Source: Mucidula mucida
Lineage: Eukaryota; Basidiomycota; Agaricomycetes; Agaricales; Physalacriaceae
DNA length: 27,207 nt
NCBI GenBank assembly: GCA_015501055.1
Contig: JADNYV010000460.1
Coordinates: 1 to 27,207, forward strand
Direction of reading: 5' to 3'
In this document: positions 10,599-20,271 of the stretch, piece by piece
Numbering within the stretch: position 1 is the first letter of the stretch
Layout of the letters: each line of letters starts with the position of its first letter
The notes under the pieces: generated by a model
What the model saw: the letters and a program-made list of their open reading frames with translations, nothing else
Database searches by the model: none
What the model was told of the DNA's origin: nothing
Position numbers and translations under genes: made by a program

Positions 10599-11790
10599 TC
10601 ACGAGGCCCTCTCTAACTTCTTCAAACTAAAGCTCTTGATGAACAACGAATCCTTCATACCGCTTTTAACGCCGTAGATCAACAACATAAAGAATGGAGA
10701 CTCACAAACGCGGTTCGGGGAAGGAACCAGTTTGCGAACCAAACAACCGATGAAAGCGGGCCAATCCAAAAGTGTGCTTTAAGCTTAGTGGGAGATTTCA
10801 GAGTTTCGGATACGACTTCTTTGGCCCATGCCTTCGACGTCATGGCTGGGGATCCATCTACAGGAACCATCAGGTCAATTGCACCGGAGACGTGAGAATC
10901 AAGGACACAAACCATTCTCACGATCTCTCTCGACTTCTTCTCGAACAGGATAGTAGAGCGAACTTTCCTGCACAGTGCCATTGTGGACTCTGAGTTTACT
11001 TTGGACCATCCCAGACATAATCTATAGCATTTGTCAGAAGCGATTTCCAGAAGGAACACCAGGTTACCGTCATGACTTTGACGCTATCAGCTCAACGTTT
11101 AGAACTGATCAGAAAGAGAAGTAACGCAAGCGTACCCGAAAGGCGACATCTCCACTCGAAGAGTATCGCCGTACGATAGTAGCGCCGCCTTGCTCATGTT
11201 GTACGCACCATTGAAAGGGACAGGAAGAAGGGCGGACAGGCTCCCAACGAGAACAACGGTTCCCTTGGCCTCGAGAATGAGCGGGAGAAATGTCTGCGTA
11301 AGCTCTACGACACCGAAAACGTTGACGTCAAACAGACCGCGAAGTTGGGAGCTGGACATGTCGCTAAAGGACGCAGGATATACGGCTATACCACTGCAGA
11401 AACTATAACTCAAAAACAAAGCTAAGTAGAGGCATGAACGTACGCGTTGTTAACAAGAATATCCAGTCGTCCGCCTGTCAAGGCGGAAATAGTGTCTTTG
11501 AACTCTTCAAAGCTACCGGATTGCGTGACATCGAGCGCGAAGGTCTGGATACCACGGGAAGTGAGTGCCTCCATGGAATTCAAAGTGCGCGACGTGGCAA
11601 AAACTTTATGGCCTTCCAAGAAATGAGACCGTATTCGTCATCAGAGCAAACATTAATCATACCGCGCAAGTGATATTCCAGAGCTAAGGCGGCGCCTAGA
11701 CCGCCGTCGGAGCATCTACGAACGTGTCACTCGGTGTTGGCGCAGAACATGAGATTTATTTCACCCAGTGATGACCACTGTTTTTCCCAT
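10599..11790 (-). CDS. short-chain dehydrogenase/reductase, AYR1-like, eight exons
   Basis: Exons 11790-11765, 11715-11663, 11612-11444, 11393-11136, 11083-11068 (16 nt), 11021-10913, 10857-10706 and 10652-10599 join without a break. Classical SDR features: MGKTVVITGCSDGGLG (TGxxxGxG NAD(P) site, split by intron 1), DILVNNAG, the Ser in VGSLSALLP, and the YNMSK catalytic Tyr/Lys. The C-terminus (VWFANWFLPRTAF-DSLFIKSF) is hydrophobic and resembles the membrane-binding tail of 1-acyl-dihydroxyacetone-phosphate reductases of the AYR1 group, which act on lipid droplets and ER. Substrate is therefore a family-level guess. Introns carry CTGAY or CTAAY branch points. No lesion seen. Confidence 0.9.
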
Positions 11791-12611
11791 TGCGAACAAG
11801 AGACAGATAGAAATGTGAGCGGGTGAGAGAAGGTGATGTGATGCCGTTTTAGGAGGGCGGCCATGGTCGCCGGACTTTTAAAAGTTTGTGGTCTATTTTC
11901 GGTCAGCTTTCCGCCGCATCCGGCGGCGAGCTCGAGGCAGTAACCGTTAAGTAAGCTATGCTGCCTAGTTCGAGATGGGCGGGCATCGTGGACCCTTTCC
12001 CAACGCTGTAAACGACTGGATGGTGAGGAGCAAGCTGCTGCTGGCAAACAAGTACAATGCTTGTCATCACTCTTGGTCAGCGACTGGTGCGTCAGGAAAT
12101 TCGGACCGTCATCCTTACATCTGTAACTGACTGTAGGATAGAATTATGTCGTAGGTTACACGCTGAACAGCCCCGCACTTCTCTTCGACGTACTTGGAAC
12201 GCGTTCACGACAACTGAGGATATGAAAGGTCCTGGCTAGAAATCCGCGTGGCGACTCGCGAGTGGTGTTCGACGCATCCCAACTCCTTCGAACCAGAGCA
12301 TTATTCGATAGCAAGGGTACTTAGATGTGGCGCAGCTGATTGGAATCCCCCTGATGCCGATCGAAGAAGGACGTGACATCACAAGTTTTCCCTTTAAAGG
12401 CGGGAATATTGCTCATGTTTGCTTTCCAACTGCGCTGCCTCCATCCCGCCTCTTCGCGAAATCTCCCTCCCAGTTCGTCTCTGCGAAACCTTCAGGCTCC
12501 CTTTTGTGTAGCCTTTGGACTAGTTACTCTAAAGGCACGCCGTCGGTCTTCTTATATGTGCGTTGAAGTCGCGTCTCGTCCCGCCTATGCTAATTTCAAT
12601 CTCAGAAGACC
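11791..12611. other. divergent intergenic region
   Basis: Lies between the minus-strand SDR gene and the plus-strand hypothetical gene, so it should hold both promoters. The open frames in it show no family features. Confidence 0.5.
11875..11884 (-). promoter_or_regulatory. possible TATA element of the SDR gene
   Basis: CTTTTAAAAG, a palindromic AT-rich block about 85 nt upstream of the SDR start at 11790. Position is plausible; the motif is weak. Confidence 0.3.
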
Positions 12612-13472
12612 ATGACCGACGATACTGCCATTTCCCCGTCCGCGAACGGCGCCTCAAGATCAGCGAGACGTCGCACCTCTCTATTGCGGTTCCCAGACTC
12701 AACTCCGAAAGGCGATCTACTGGCGGGCCTTGGAACGCTGGCGGAGGATGTTCTGTTCTATGCGACGATGGAGAGTCTTTTCGACCTGCCCTACATCCCT
12801 TTCACGGAAAAAATTCTTCAAGAATACCCAAAGCTTCCATCCCATGTGCTAGAGGCGTTATACCACAGGAAGGATCTCTTTGACTCCGCGTTACTCGCTT
12901 CCCCGTCTCTCAAAGAGAACGCCATTCCGCCCGGATGTGCTCAGACCTCGCCTCATACCTCTCCTCGACGTCGGACATTGACAGCCTCCAACGTCGATAC
13001 ACTCTCCGACTCAGTCAATTCGAAAGCTCACCTTTCGAGGCCTCAAGCTCCTGAGCGTACTCCTTCATTGACTACCTCCATTACAACGTCTGGTTCCGAC
13101 GATGAAGTTTGCCCCGTCACACCTCCAATCATGGCTGATGACTTCGGTGTCGTTGGTGTCTTCTCCCCGCAATCGCCTTCTACGAGCGCGGAAGATCCTA
13201 GCGTCATTCCGGAGAAGACCAGCTCTGTCGACGATGCCACCATATCCATACCAGCACATAGATCGAAAGTTCCTGGCGTTCCATTTCATCTGTATTACGC
13301 CAATTCGGAGAGATCTGTGATGTCTCCGATGTATCGTACGAAGCCCAAAGGCTGGTCCTCCATCTTCATTCCACCAGCAAGGCGTGTTACGCAGCGTTCG
13401 AACGATCGTTCAATAAATGCTCTGGGTGCGCAGCTCACAGAAAGGCAGCGCGGTAGAGAGACGCGCGAGTGA
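12612..13472 (+). CDS. hypothetical protein, intronless, Ser/Pro-rich
   Basis: A 286-codon uninterrupted frame, unusual in this intron-dense window. I do not recognise the family. Residues ~35-95 look folded and helical (LLAGLGTLAEDVLFYATMESLFDLPYIPF..KILQEYPKLPSHVLEALYHRKDLF). The middle (~100-215) is low-complexity, rich in Ser, Thr and Pro. A short block VPGVPFHLYYANSERS...YRTKPKGWSSIFIPPARR near the end looks conserved-type. No signal peptide or membrane segment. The ATG at 12612 is the first in frame after an upstream pyrimidine-rich stretch. Codon use and length argue for a real gene, but expression evidence is absent. Confidence 0.6.
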   Translation: MTDDTAISPSANGASRSARRRTSLLRFPDSTPKGDLLAGLGTLAEDVLFYATMESLFDLPYIPFTEKILQEYPKLPSHVLEALYHRKDLFDSALLASPSLKENAIPPGCAQTSPHTSPRRRTLTASNVDTLSDSVNSKAHLSRPQAPERTPSLTTSITTSGSDDEVCPVTPPIMADDFGVVGVFSPQSPSTSAEDPSVIPEKTSSVDDATISIPAHRSKVPGVPFHLYYANSERSVMSPMYRTKPKGWSSIFIPPARRVTQRSNDRSINALGAQLTERQRGRETRE

Positions 13473-14105
13473 CTCATCTGCGCATGAGCAGAATTCTTTC
13501 ACATTACGAACTATCCATTGATATGCGCGGCTTGGGCACACTGCCTTCTGGTTCTACTCTATTCACAAGTGTTTCTCTGCTTCGTACGTGTATTAGAATA
13601 CTCGATTTGTAATCTTTGTCAAGTGGCCTCAAATGAAGCTCGCGGCACGGACATCATACAACAGTAACTCTTGTTACATTTCCGGCAAGATCCGAAGATG
13701 CCGCTTTTGGAACAAAAAAAAACTATCGCCTTCCCAGTGCCTTCCATCATGCGAGCACCCGTTAGCGCTCAGGCAGCGCTTCATTTCAATTTTATACTCT
13801 TTTAGCGCCCAATCAAAGTGATGCATTCCTCGTATTATGCTTATAGGACACGTTCTTTAGCGCCGCTCCCCAGCATTCCTCACCAATCAGGAATTTTACA
13901 TCGTTATCAAGAACACCGCATTTTTGTCCCCTTGTGTGGTACCGTAATGTGACATTGGTGACGTAGAACAAGGATCCTGGGATAACATGTGTACACAGCA
14001 GCTCTCCCCTCTGCCTATAAAAGCGCCTTATTATGTGCAGTTCAAACTCATCCCCATCTCTCTCACCTCAAACTCTCTGTCATCATCATATCGCTCTCCA
14101 CAGAA
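13473..14105. other. intergenic, upstream of the amidohydrolase gene
   Basis: No coding signal recognised. Contains A- and T-runs and the TATA box of the next gene. Confidence 0.5.
14016..14022 (+). promoter_or_regulatory. TATA box of the amidohydrolase pseudogene
   Basis: TATAAAA in CTGCCTATAAAAGCGCC, about 85 nt upstream of the ATG at 14106, with pyrimidine-rich sequence (TCTCTCACCTCAAACTCTCTG) between them. Confidence 0.55.
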
Positions 14106-17062
14106 ATGTCCTCTACAACACCCGCCTTCGTCGTTATTGCGGAAAGGGCTGGGTCCATTTTTACAGCATCCGAGACGGCGCCTACTATGGTGGACGCCTT
14201 CATCGTTGTCGGTGATAAAATAGCATTTGTCGGGACCAAAGGTGTGTTCAATCGTCCTCGCCGTGTGTATTCTTGTGCTCAAAGACATCAGACTTCGTCA
14301 AACAGGAATGGCTGAGCATTAGGGCCTGGCATAACATCGAGCAGGATTTCGATGATCTCCAACATCTCCATTCCTGCGGGCCAAATGGTCCTCCCAGGAT
14401 TCATAGGCTCGTACACCTATCGAATCGAAACAAGTCTCTGGACTAACTCCACGTTTAGACAGCCATCTCCACTTTCTGGAGGGTGGCGAAAGCCTCTTAG
14501 CGCCACTTTCAAAGGCCAAGACTAAGCAAGGTTCAAGTTTCACAGCTATCATATCTCAACGTGTACTCATGCTCAAGGCGCCAGAATTCCTCGATATCGT
14601 TGGTCACTACGCCAGGTCTAAGCCATCAGAGGATGTCATCCGTCTGAATGGCTTCTCAGACGCAGACTGGGACGCGTCGCCTACAGCTGTGAGTCTGCTC
14701 TCTCCTCCGGAACTCTCGATCTCATACACCAATTCCTTTCAGCAAGACTTCGAGGATCATCTCGGTCCTGACGGCAAGCCGGACATGGCGGGTCGTAAGA
14801 TCATCATATCGTCCCGCGACTGCCACATGCAACTGGTTTCTCGTGCAGTACTCGAAGACCCAGACGTTGCGGAGAACATCGGGAGACAGGCGGTGTTGTC
14901 GAGTTGGATGCAAACAAGTCTCCTTCAGGTCTGCCGAACATCAAGCATCATCTCTCATCCTGATGTTTCAGCAGGTGTCTTCAAGGACAACGCCCAACGG
15001 CTCATATTCGACAACGGAATCCAGTACACGGATGTTCAGCTCAACGAACGTTTCGATCTCGCGACGAAAGAATGTCTCAAGTACGGGATTACTACGCAGA
15101 CCGATGCAGGCTTACGCCCCTGTAATAGAGGTTATTTACTGCAGCTAAATCCACCGCTCCGAATGATTCCGAGTCTCATCAAACCTGTGTCCATTTTTGG
15201 GACCATGCCGGAATTGGCGCCGCGACGCGCTCACCTCATCAGTGCCATACCTCTTCCATCCACAAAAACTTAACAGGGTATAACATCATCCCAAATCATC
15301 TTTCATTGCAAGGTTGTAAAGGGAGAGCCCAAGAGACGGACCAAAAACCTCGCCTGCAAATTTGGCACGAATTACCGAAAGTGTTTCAGCGAGCATTCGG
15401 AAACCCCCGAATATTGCCAAGGGTCCAATTTTTGGGTGCTCTAAATAACCTCTAATCAGCGTAGTGTGACGCTGTCCCGTTGTCTGGTGTACGCCCGATA
15501 AGCGTCAAAAACCTGATCGCGCGTTTGCTCAGCTCTATTGGTCTCGGTGTCATACAAGTATTAGATGAGTTGAGTATATATCAACATTTATTGTGTACTA
15601 AACAAGGTGTATTAGGCACTATTTACTAGTTCCGGACATGCTTTTGATTTGGCTGTCCCGTTGAGTGGTATATGACTGTACATACTTTTATAGGATTTTT
15701 TCCACCGGTGGCATCCGGGTACTAGCTGCTCTTTTCCTTGTCCAGACTCGATGGGCTGATGATTCGAGTTCCAGGTTAGGACATATGCGATGCTCTACAC
15801 AAAGCCCTCTGATAAGGATTTCACCATCGAACTTGATCTGAAGGGTACGGCTTGTAGCGATCTTAGCGGGAATCGACTTTGTGTTAGAGCGGTCAAGATC
15901 TTCGCGGATGGTGAGTCGGACTATCCGTACCTATGGAAGTGGTCTAACGATCTGTAGGTGCCATGAGGTCCTCCGGTGCACAGGCAAGACCATTTGCGCT
16001 CCTCGTCATTCGTGTCATGCTAATCAGACTGAAAGCTATGCGAACCCTACGCAGATGACCCTAAAAATAGTGGATTTCTTGTTGCCTCGGAGGCGGACCT
16101 TAAGAGGGTTATAGGGATGGCCTTGGAGAAAAACCTTCAACCGGTACGTTCTTGATACATCCCTCCGTTGACCTGTAGAGGACTCACCGAATTCACGCAG
16201 TGCATTCACGCGATCGGAGATGCTGCTATCTCAACCATCGTGGACATTCTGGAGAAGCAGAACCTGTCCAACCTTAGCTCGTGTAGGCCGAGGATAGAAC
16301 ATACACAAATATTGAGCGACAAGGATCGAAAGCGTCTTGCGCTTCTCGGAGGTACGATATTTTCCTTCCTGCAACCTCTCACCGTAGGCTCATTCGTTCC
16401 GACTGCAGTCATAGCTAGTATCCAACCCAGCCACGTGTAAATCTTCGCTGGTACCGAATTGACTTGTATGAATCTGATATCTGTTTATTAGGCACGGTGA
16501 TATGGACATCGGTGTCAGGAGATTGGTATATTCATGTTGTCGTTATGTCTTCGCTGGGCTTACGCCTTTTTCTTTCAGGGCGACGAGCGCGCAAAGGAGG
16601 ATCTGTACCCTTTTAGATCAATGCTCGATCATGGGGTCAAATTTGCCTGTGGAACGGACTGGCCTGTTGAGAACTTGAACCCCATGAACACTCTACTTGA
16701 TGCCATCCGTCCTCGGGATGACGAGTGCGTATATTCTCCTTGAGCTTACCCGTTGGTTCTCATGTATTCTTAGTCATCAGAAGGTTTTGACGCCAACAGA
16801 GGTCCTTTTAGGTGAGCGCTATCATTCTTTTTGTACCCATATACCGACTCATGTTCAACGAGGTATGACGCAACATGCTGCATTTGCTTGTCACAATGAA
16901 CACCTCATCGGGTCGCTTGAAGTCGGGAAACTGGCAGATTTCGTGATCTTGAACAAGCATATCTTCTCGATGGAGCCTGCCGACTTATTGCGGGATCTCC
17001 AGGCCGGTAGTGTAACTGTTCTTGAGACCTACATTGGCGGAGTCAAAGAGTATCCGAAATAA
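14106..17062 (+). pseudogene. YtcJ-type amidohydrolase, broken by frameshifts and a 0.6-kb interruption
   Basis: Member of the metal-dependent amidohydrolase superfamily (amidohydrolase_3, YtcJ group). Blocks in order after splicing: VGDKIAFVGTK, VLPGFI-DSHLHFLEGG (metal-binding HxH, split by an intron at 14407-14458), DADWDASPT, GVFKDNAQRL, GITTQTDAG (~15105), RLDGLMIRV, RTYAMLYTKP, VRAVKIFADG-AMRSSGA, EPYADDPKNSGFLVASEADLKRVI, CIHAIGDAAI, RIEHTQ, VIASIQPSH, ACGTDWPVENLNP, GSLEVGKLADFVIL and a TAA at 17060. The His, Asp and Glu motifs remain, so decay is recent. Frame breaks lie near 14340-14375, 14885, 15765 (about 7 extra bases) and 16180, and ~15140-15740 is unrelated sequence. Natural substrate unknown. 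Confidence 0.88.
15140..15740. other. 0.6-kb non-coding interruption within the amidohydrolase gene
   Basis: Homologous coding sequence stops after VIEV (~15135) and resumes at RLDGLMIRV (~15746), where relatives would need only a few residues. The stretch is AT-richer, has no long frame, and contains a 12-bp direct repeat, GCTGTCCCGTTG, at 15471-15482 and 15652-15663. No clear terminal inverted repeats or target-site duplication were found, so it may be a decayed insertion or a much expanded intron (its right end, TTTTCCTTGTCCAG, looks like an acceptor). Confidence 0.5.
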
Positions 17063-17126
17063 ACAAGCCTGTAAATATCATTTGGTACACAGTCGCATGT
17101 TCACTTCAGTTTACAATATAGTACAT

Positions 17127-18045
17127 TTACTTCTGTTTCGTCTTCTTCTGCCGCGGTCTCCGCCTACTCATTATGTTACACGCTCGACAGTAGCCGCCGC
17201 CGCCGGGAGAGAAACAGCCAATGCCTAGCAGCCTCCTACATCCCTGACAATCCCTTTTCTCGCCACTCGTATGATCGAGGATACCCATGGGTAGAAGTGT
17301 ATTCGACCTAAAAATGTCGCTTCCTTTTACAGGCGAAGCTTCCGTCCCAAGCGCTATATATCTTTGGCTGATCGCAGCGAGCTTGCGAGGCAGAAGCTTC
17401 TCCCTTGTGAAATGGTCATGGAGGAGCGACATGAGCCGCACATCCTTGACTGCGTAGTCCAAGGATTTCGGGGCAACCGGACGCTCCATTCATTTCGTAT
17501 GGTCCACTACGGTTGATCCTCATGTCACATCATGAACGATAGACAGTGATATTGCACTCACCCACACTTTCTTCCCAATCCTTTTTCGTCCCCAGACCTC
17601 GCTCTGCCACGCTGCGTCTCAAGCCGGCAAGTACGTACAAGGAACGATGTTCGCCTTTCTTCCAGACGTGCCCTCATGCGCTCGGCATCACCCTCGTCGC
17701 GGGAAAGCACCTCTGCAAGCTGCAGGTCGAGGTCATTGACAATATTGAGATTATACTCGTGGTAGAGCGCCGCTGCATCTATACGACTATCGTAAAATAT
17801 CTTAGAGACTGAAGGGCACTTTAGGAGGTCTAAGATGGGCCGAAGACGATCCTTCCCCAAAGTGTAGACGTCGAAAACGTAGATTGGCGGTGGCTGCGTG
17901 GCACGTTTCGCATCGCGCATAATGAGCAATGATAGTCGGCCGCCCTCCGAGTTTGAGTCCCTCGCAATCTATATATATCGCGGCAGCCCCGAGAAGGTCT
18001 CGATGAGCGCCTGTCACAGAACAGATAGGTCGGCATGTTGGCGAA
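17127..18045 (-). pseudogene. DEDDy 3'-5' exonuclease with C-terminal CxxC tail, damaged
   Basis: RNase D/EXD-like exonuclease. Motif I is AAAIYIDCEGLKLG (Asp and Glu, ~17970). Then come IMRDAKRATQPPPIYVFDVYTLG, motif II in KIFYDSRIDAAALYHEY, and motif III LDYAVKDVRLM (Tyr and Asp, ~17455). A tail with CQGC and YCRAC pairs then follows, likely a small zinc-binding knuckle, ending in a basic RRRPRQKKTKQK. Damage: one extra base between GGRPTII and LIMRDAK (~17930); the RGLGTKKDWEESVG segment is out of frame with the preceding exon unless a 31-nt intron is accepted; a TGA precedes MERPVAP where a Trp is usual. No start codon is clear upstream of 18045. Such enzymes trim RNA or DNA 3' ends; the precise role is unknown. 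Confidence 0.75.
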
Positions 18046-18600
18046 AGGAAGATGGACGGCTTTCACCCCACGGCCTTGTGCATGTGATGAAGCTTCTTGT
18101 CAGCTGCCAGACGGCCCTTCCTAGACTATCTTTAGGCAAGAGATCGATTCGCAAGACGTTGCACTCGAGAAAGAATGGGCATAGCAAAAGGCACAAGAAT
18201 AGCAGTCATGTCAGGATATCTTTCGGAGGCACGGGAAAAGATTTTGGCGTACACATCGAGTTCTGGCTGAAAACAGTGCTTCTTCAGTCGAGTCCGCACG
18301 ACCCACTCCTTATCTGTGACTTCGAGGAACGGCGACCGGCAGATGTGGCATTGATCACCTGAGAAGATAGCGGCGATGAGGAGGACAAAGTCGCCGACGA
18401 AGGACAAGACTGTGCAGCCTTCAAAGCATCTGCCAGTGGGATTGTGATGGTTACAGATTTACCAAAAGAGTTCCTGAAGACGGCGGCAAAGCACCGGATC
18501 ATGCCGCTCAGGTTTGGTTTTAGCGAGCTATAGCGCTTCGTGCCCTGAGAAACTCGCGCAAGTTACACCTCAAGGATAGTACAACAGTTTCAATAGTAAA
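18046..18600 (-). other. coding-like stretch, unassigned
   Basis: Minus-strand frames look gene-like (a 91-codon frame 18132-18407 with CHICRSPF; another, 18284-18502, with SVTITIPLADALKAAQ), but no family is recognised and no complete start-to-stop model was found. It may be the 5' part of the exonuclease gene or a separate decayed gene. Confidence 0.3.
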
Positions 18601-18632
18601 TCCTATCCTACATGATCTCTACATTCGTATTC

Positions 18633-19711
18633 TCAAGCGAATTTCCCTCTGCTACTGAACTTGTAAGGAGTATCGACGCCATACTCCAAGACATCCTTCC
18701 AATCCAATCCTCGGAGAGTATCTTCAATAGTGGTCAACCCCGTAACCCCAAGCTGTTCCTTCGTAACCTCCACAAACCCAGGCTTCGCAAAGCTCGACGA
18801 GCTCTTCTTCCGGTCAGAGTATTCCCCGAACTGGACCATCATCAAACCAAACTCGCGACCGAAACTCGGGCCAGCATGGAACGAGTCGACAAACTCCTGA
18901 TAGGCTACTTCCTCCACCTCCGCCTTCTTCCCAACGATCTCGCCCCATGTGTGCAAAAGCTTATCCACGCGCCAGACAGACTCGTTGGCGAGAACGTATT
19001 TGGAGGGAAGGCAGAGGTCGGGGCGCTCCAGGATCTTGGCAACCCAGATGCCCGTATTGTTTTCGACGTCGCCCGTCAGTGGCATATACGCCGTTGGAGG
19101 AAGTGGCTGGCTCCATACATACGTCCCATCCTTGCGCTGACGCGGAGGATTGAACGTGGCGAGATTACTGACATAGAACGCCAGTAGCAAGAACGTAGTT
19201 TTCTTGGCGAGCTCAGGGAGGGAGAGGATGTATTCGTCAACAGTGACTTTGGAGTGGAAGTGGGGTGTCTTTGTGCCGTTCAAGTCGTATTTGTACAATG
19301 GGTAGCAAGGCAGGGTAGACCAGATGTAGTGCTGGACGCTGGGCGTCGCCAAGACTGCATCAGCTAGGAGCTTTCCCTGGGCCACCTCACTGGTGAACGC
19401 CCTCTCATAATCGTCCATCAGGACGAACAGAGTAGTGCCGCAGACCGCATACGCGCCCTGTTAAACCTAAGTCAACTCCATGAACAGTTTGACAGAGCAC
19501 CTACCTCGAGAGACTTGAGAACGCTGTCATAGTCGTTGAGGTCAGCGCCGACGACCTCGACACCTCGAGCGGCCAGCGCTTTGCCCTCTTTCCCGTCGGG
19601 ATTCCTGGTGACTGCGCGAAGTGTATAAGAAGAATCAGCCAACAGCTTTGTGATGACACCTCCGCCCTGGAGGCCCGTGGCACCGAAGACGACGACGAGC
19701 TTGGCAGACAT
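18633..19711 (-). CDS. NmrA-like NAD(P)-binding protein, two exons
   Basis: Exons 19711-19505 and 19457-18633 join in phase 0 and give 343 residues. The N-terminus MSAKLVVVFGATGLQGGGVITKLL carries the GxxGxxG dinucleotide site of atypical SDRs of the NmrA/HSCARG family, which sense or use NAD(P)(H) and often act as redox-linked regulators without oxidoreductase activity. Later family-like blocks: RAVTRNPDGKEGKALAARGVEVVGADLND, LPCYPLYKYDLNGTKTPHFHSKVTVDEYI, PLTGDVENNTGIWVAKILERPDLC. No classical YxxxK is evident, as expected. No lesion seen. Its upstream DNA is one arm of the 169-bp inverted repeat, beginning about 20 nt beyond the TATA box. A diverged, truncated relative lies at 23655. Confidence 0.9.
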
Positions 19712-19759
19712 TCAATCGATAGTATTAGAGTGAGGAAAGGACGCTGCTCACCTGGAACC

Positions 19760-19764
19760 TTATA
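19760..19764 (-). promoter_or_regulatory. TATA box of the NmrA-like gene
   Basis: Minus strand TCGTATAAGG, about 50 nt upstream of the ATG at 19711. It lies just outside the inverted-repeat arm. Confidence 0.5.
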
Positions 19765-19784
19765 CGAAGTCGACACTCGCACCT

Positions 19785-19953
19785 TTTACTCAGGAAGCCC
19801 GGCGACACTTCGGTCTGTGTCATGCCCTCTCTCACCCGTGCGCTTGCTTACAGAACGACGTAAGGCTTTTGATCCAACTACAGGATGTTAGATAGGCACA
19901 TAAGACCATGTAAGCGTAGATGAATTGAAAGCTAGGTATAGACTGACGAAGAA
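19785..19953 (+). repeat. 169-bp inverted repeat, left arm
   Basis: Reverse-complement match to 20103-20271 over 169 bp with two mismatches (GATCCAAC against GATACAAC; AAGCGTAG against AAGCATAG). It occupies the upstream region of the NmrA-like gene. Confidence 0.97.
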
Positions 19954-20102
19954 TGGAAGAGCTGTCCAATGAGGATCAAGAACATTTTTTGCGTGGTAAG
20001 TCGCTCGGGGACGATTCCTCCGATCGAAATTGACGATGCCGTAGAACCCCGAAGTGAAAAGAAGGCGTCGTAATGATGGTGGCGTGTCTACCCACTCGTC
20101 GG

Positions 20103-20271
20103 TTCTTCGTCAGTCTATACCTAGCTTTCAATTCATCTATGCTTACATGGTCTTATGTGCCTATCTAACATCCTGTAGTTGTATCAAAAGCCTTACGTCG
20201 TTCTGTAAGCAAGCGCACGGGTGAGAGAGGGCATGACACAGACCGAAGTGTCGCCGGGCTTCCTGAGTAAA
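20103..20271 (-). repeat. 169-bp inverted repeat, right arm
   Basis: Partner of the left arm across a 149-bp spacer (19954-20102). Its outer end coincides with the point where the PHO84-like reading frame loses homology. No target-site duplication is visible at the outer ends. Confidence 0.97.

Noticed and set aside
18612..19187. 191-codon plus-strand frame
   Set aside because: Shadow of the NmrA-like exon on the opposite strand; composition is arginine- and leucine-rich without family features.
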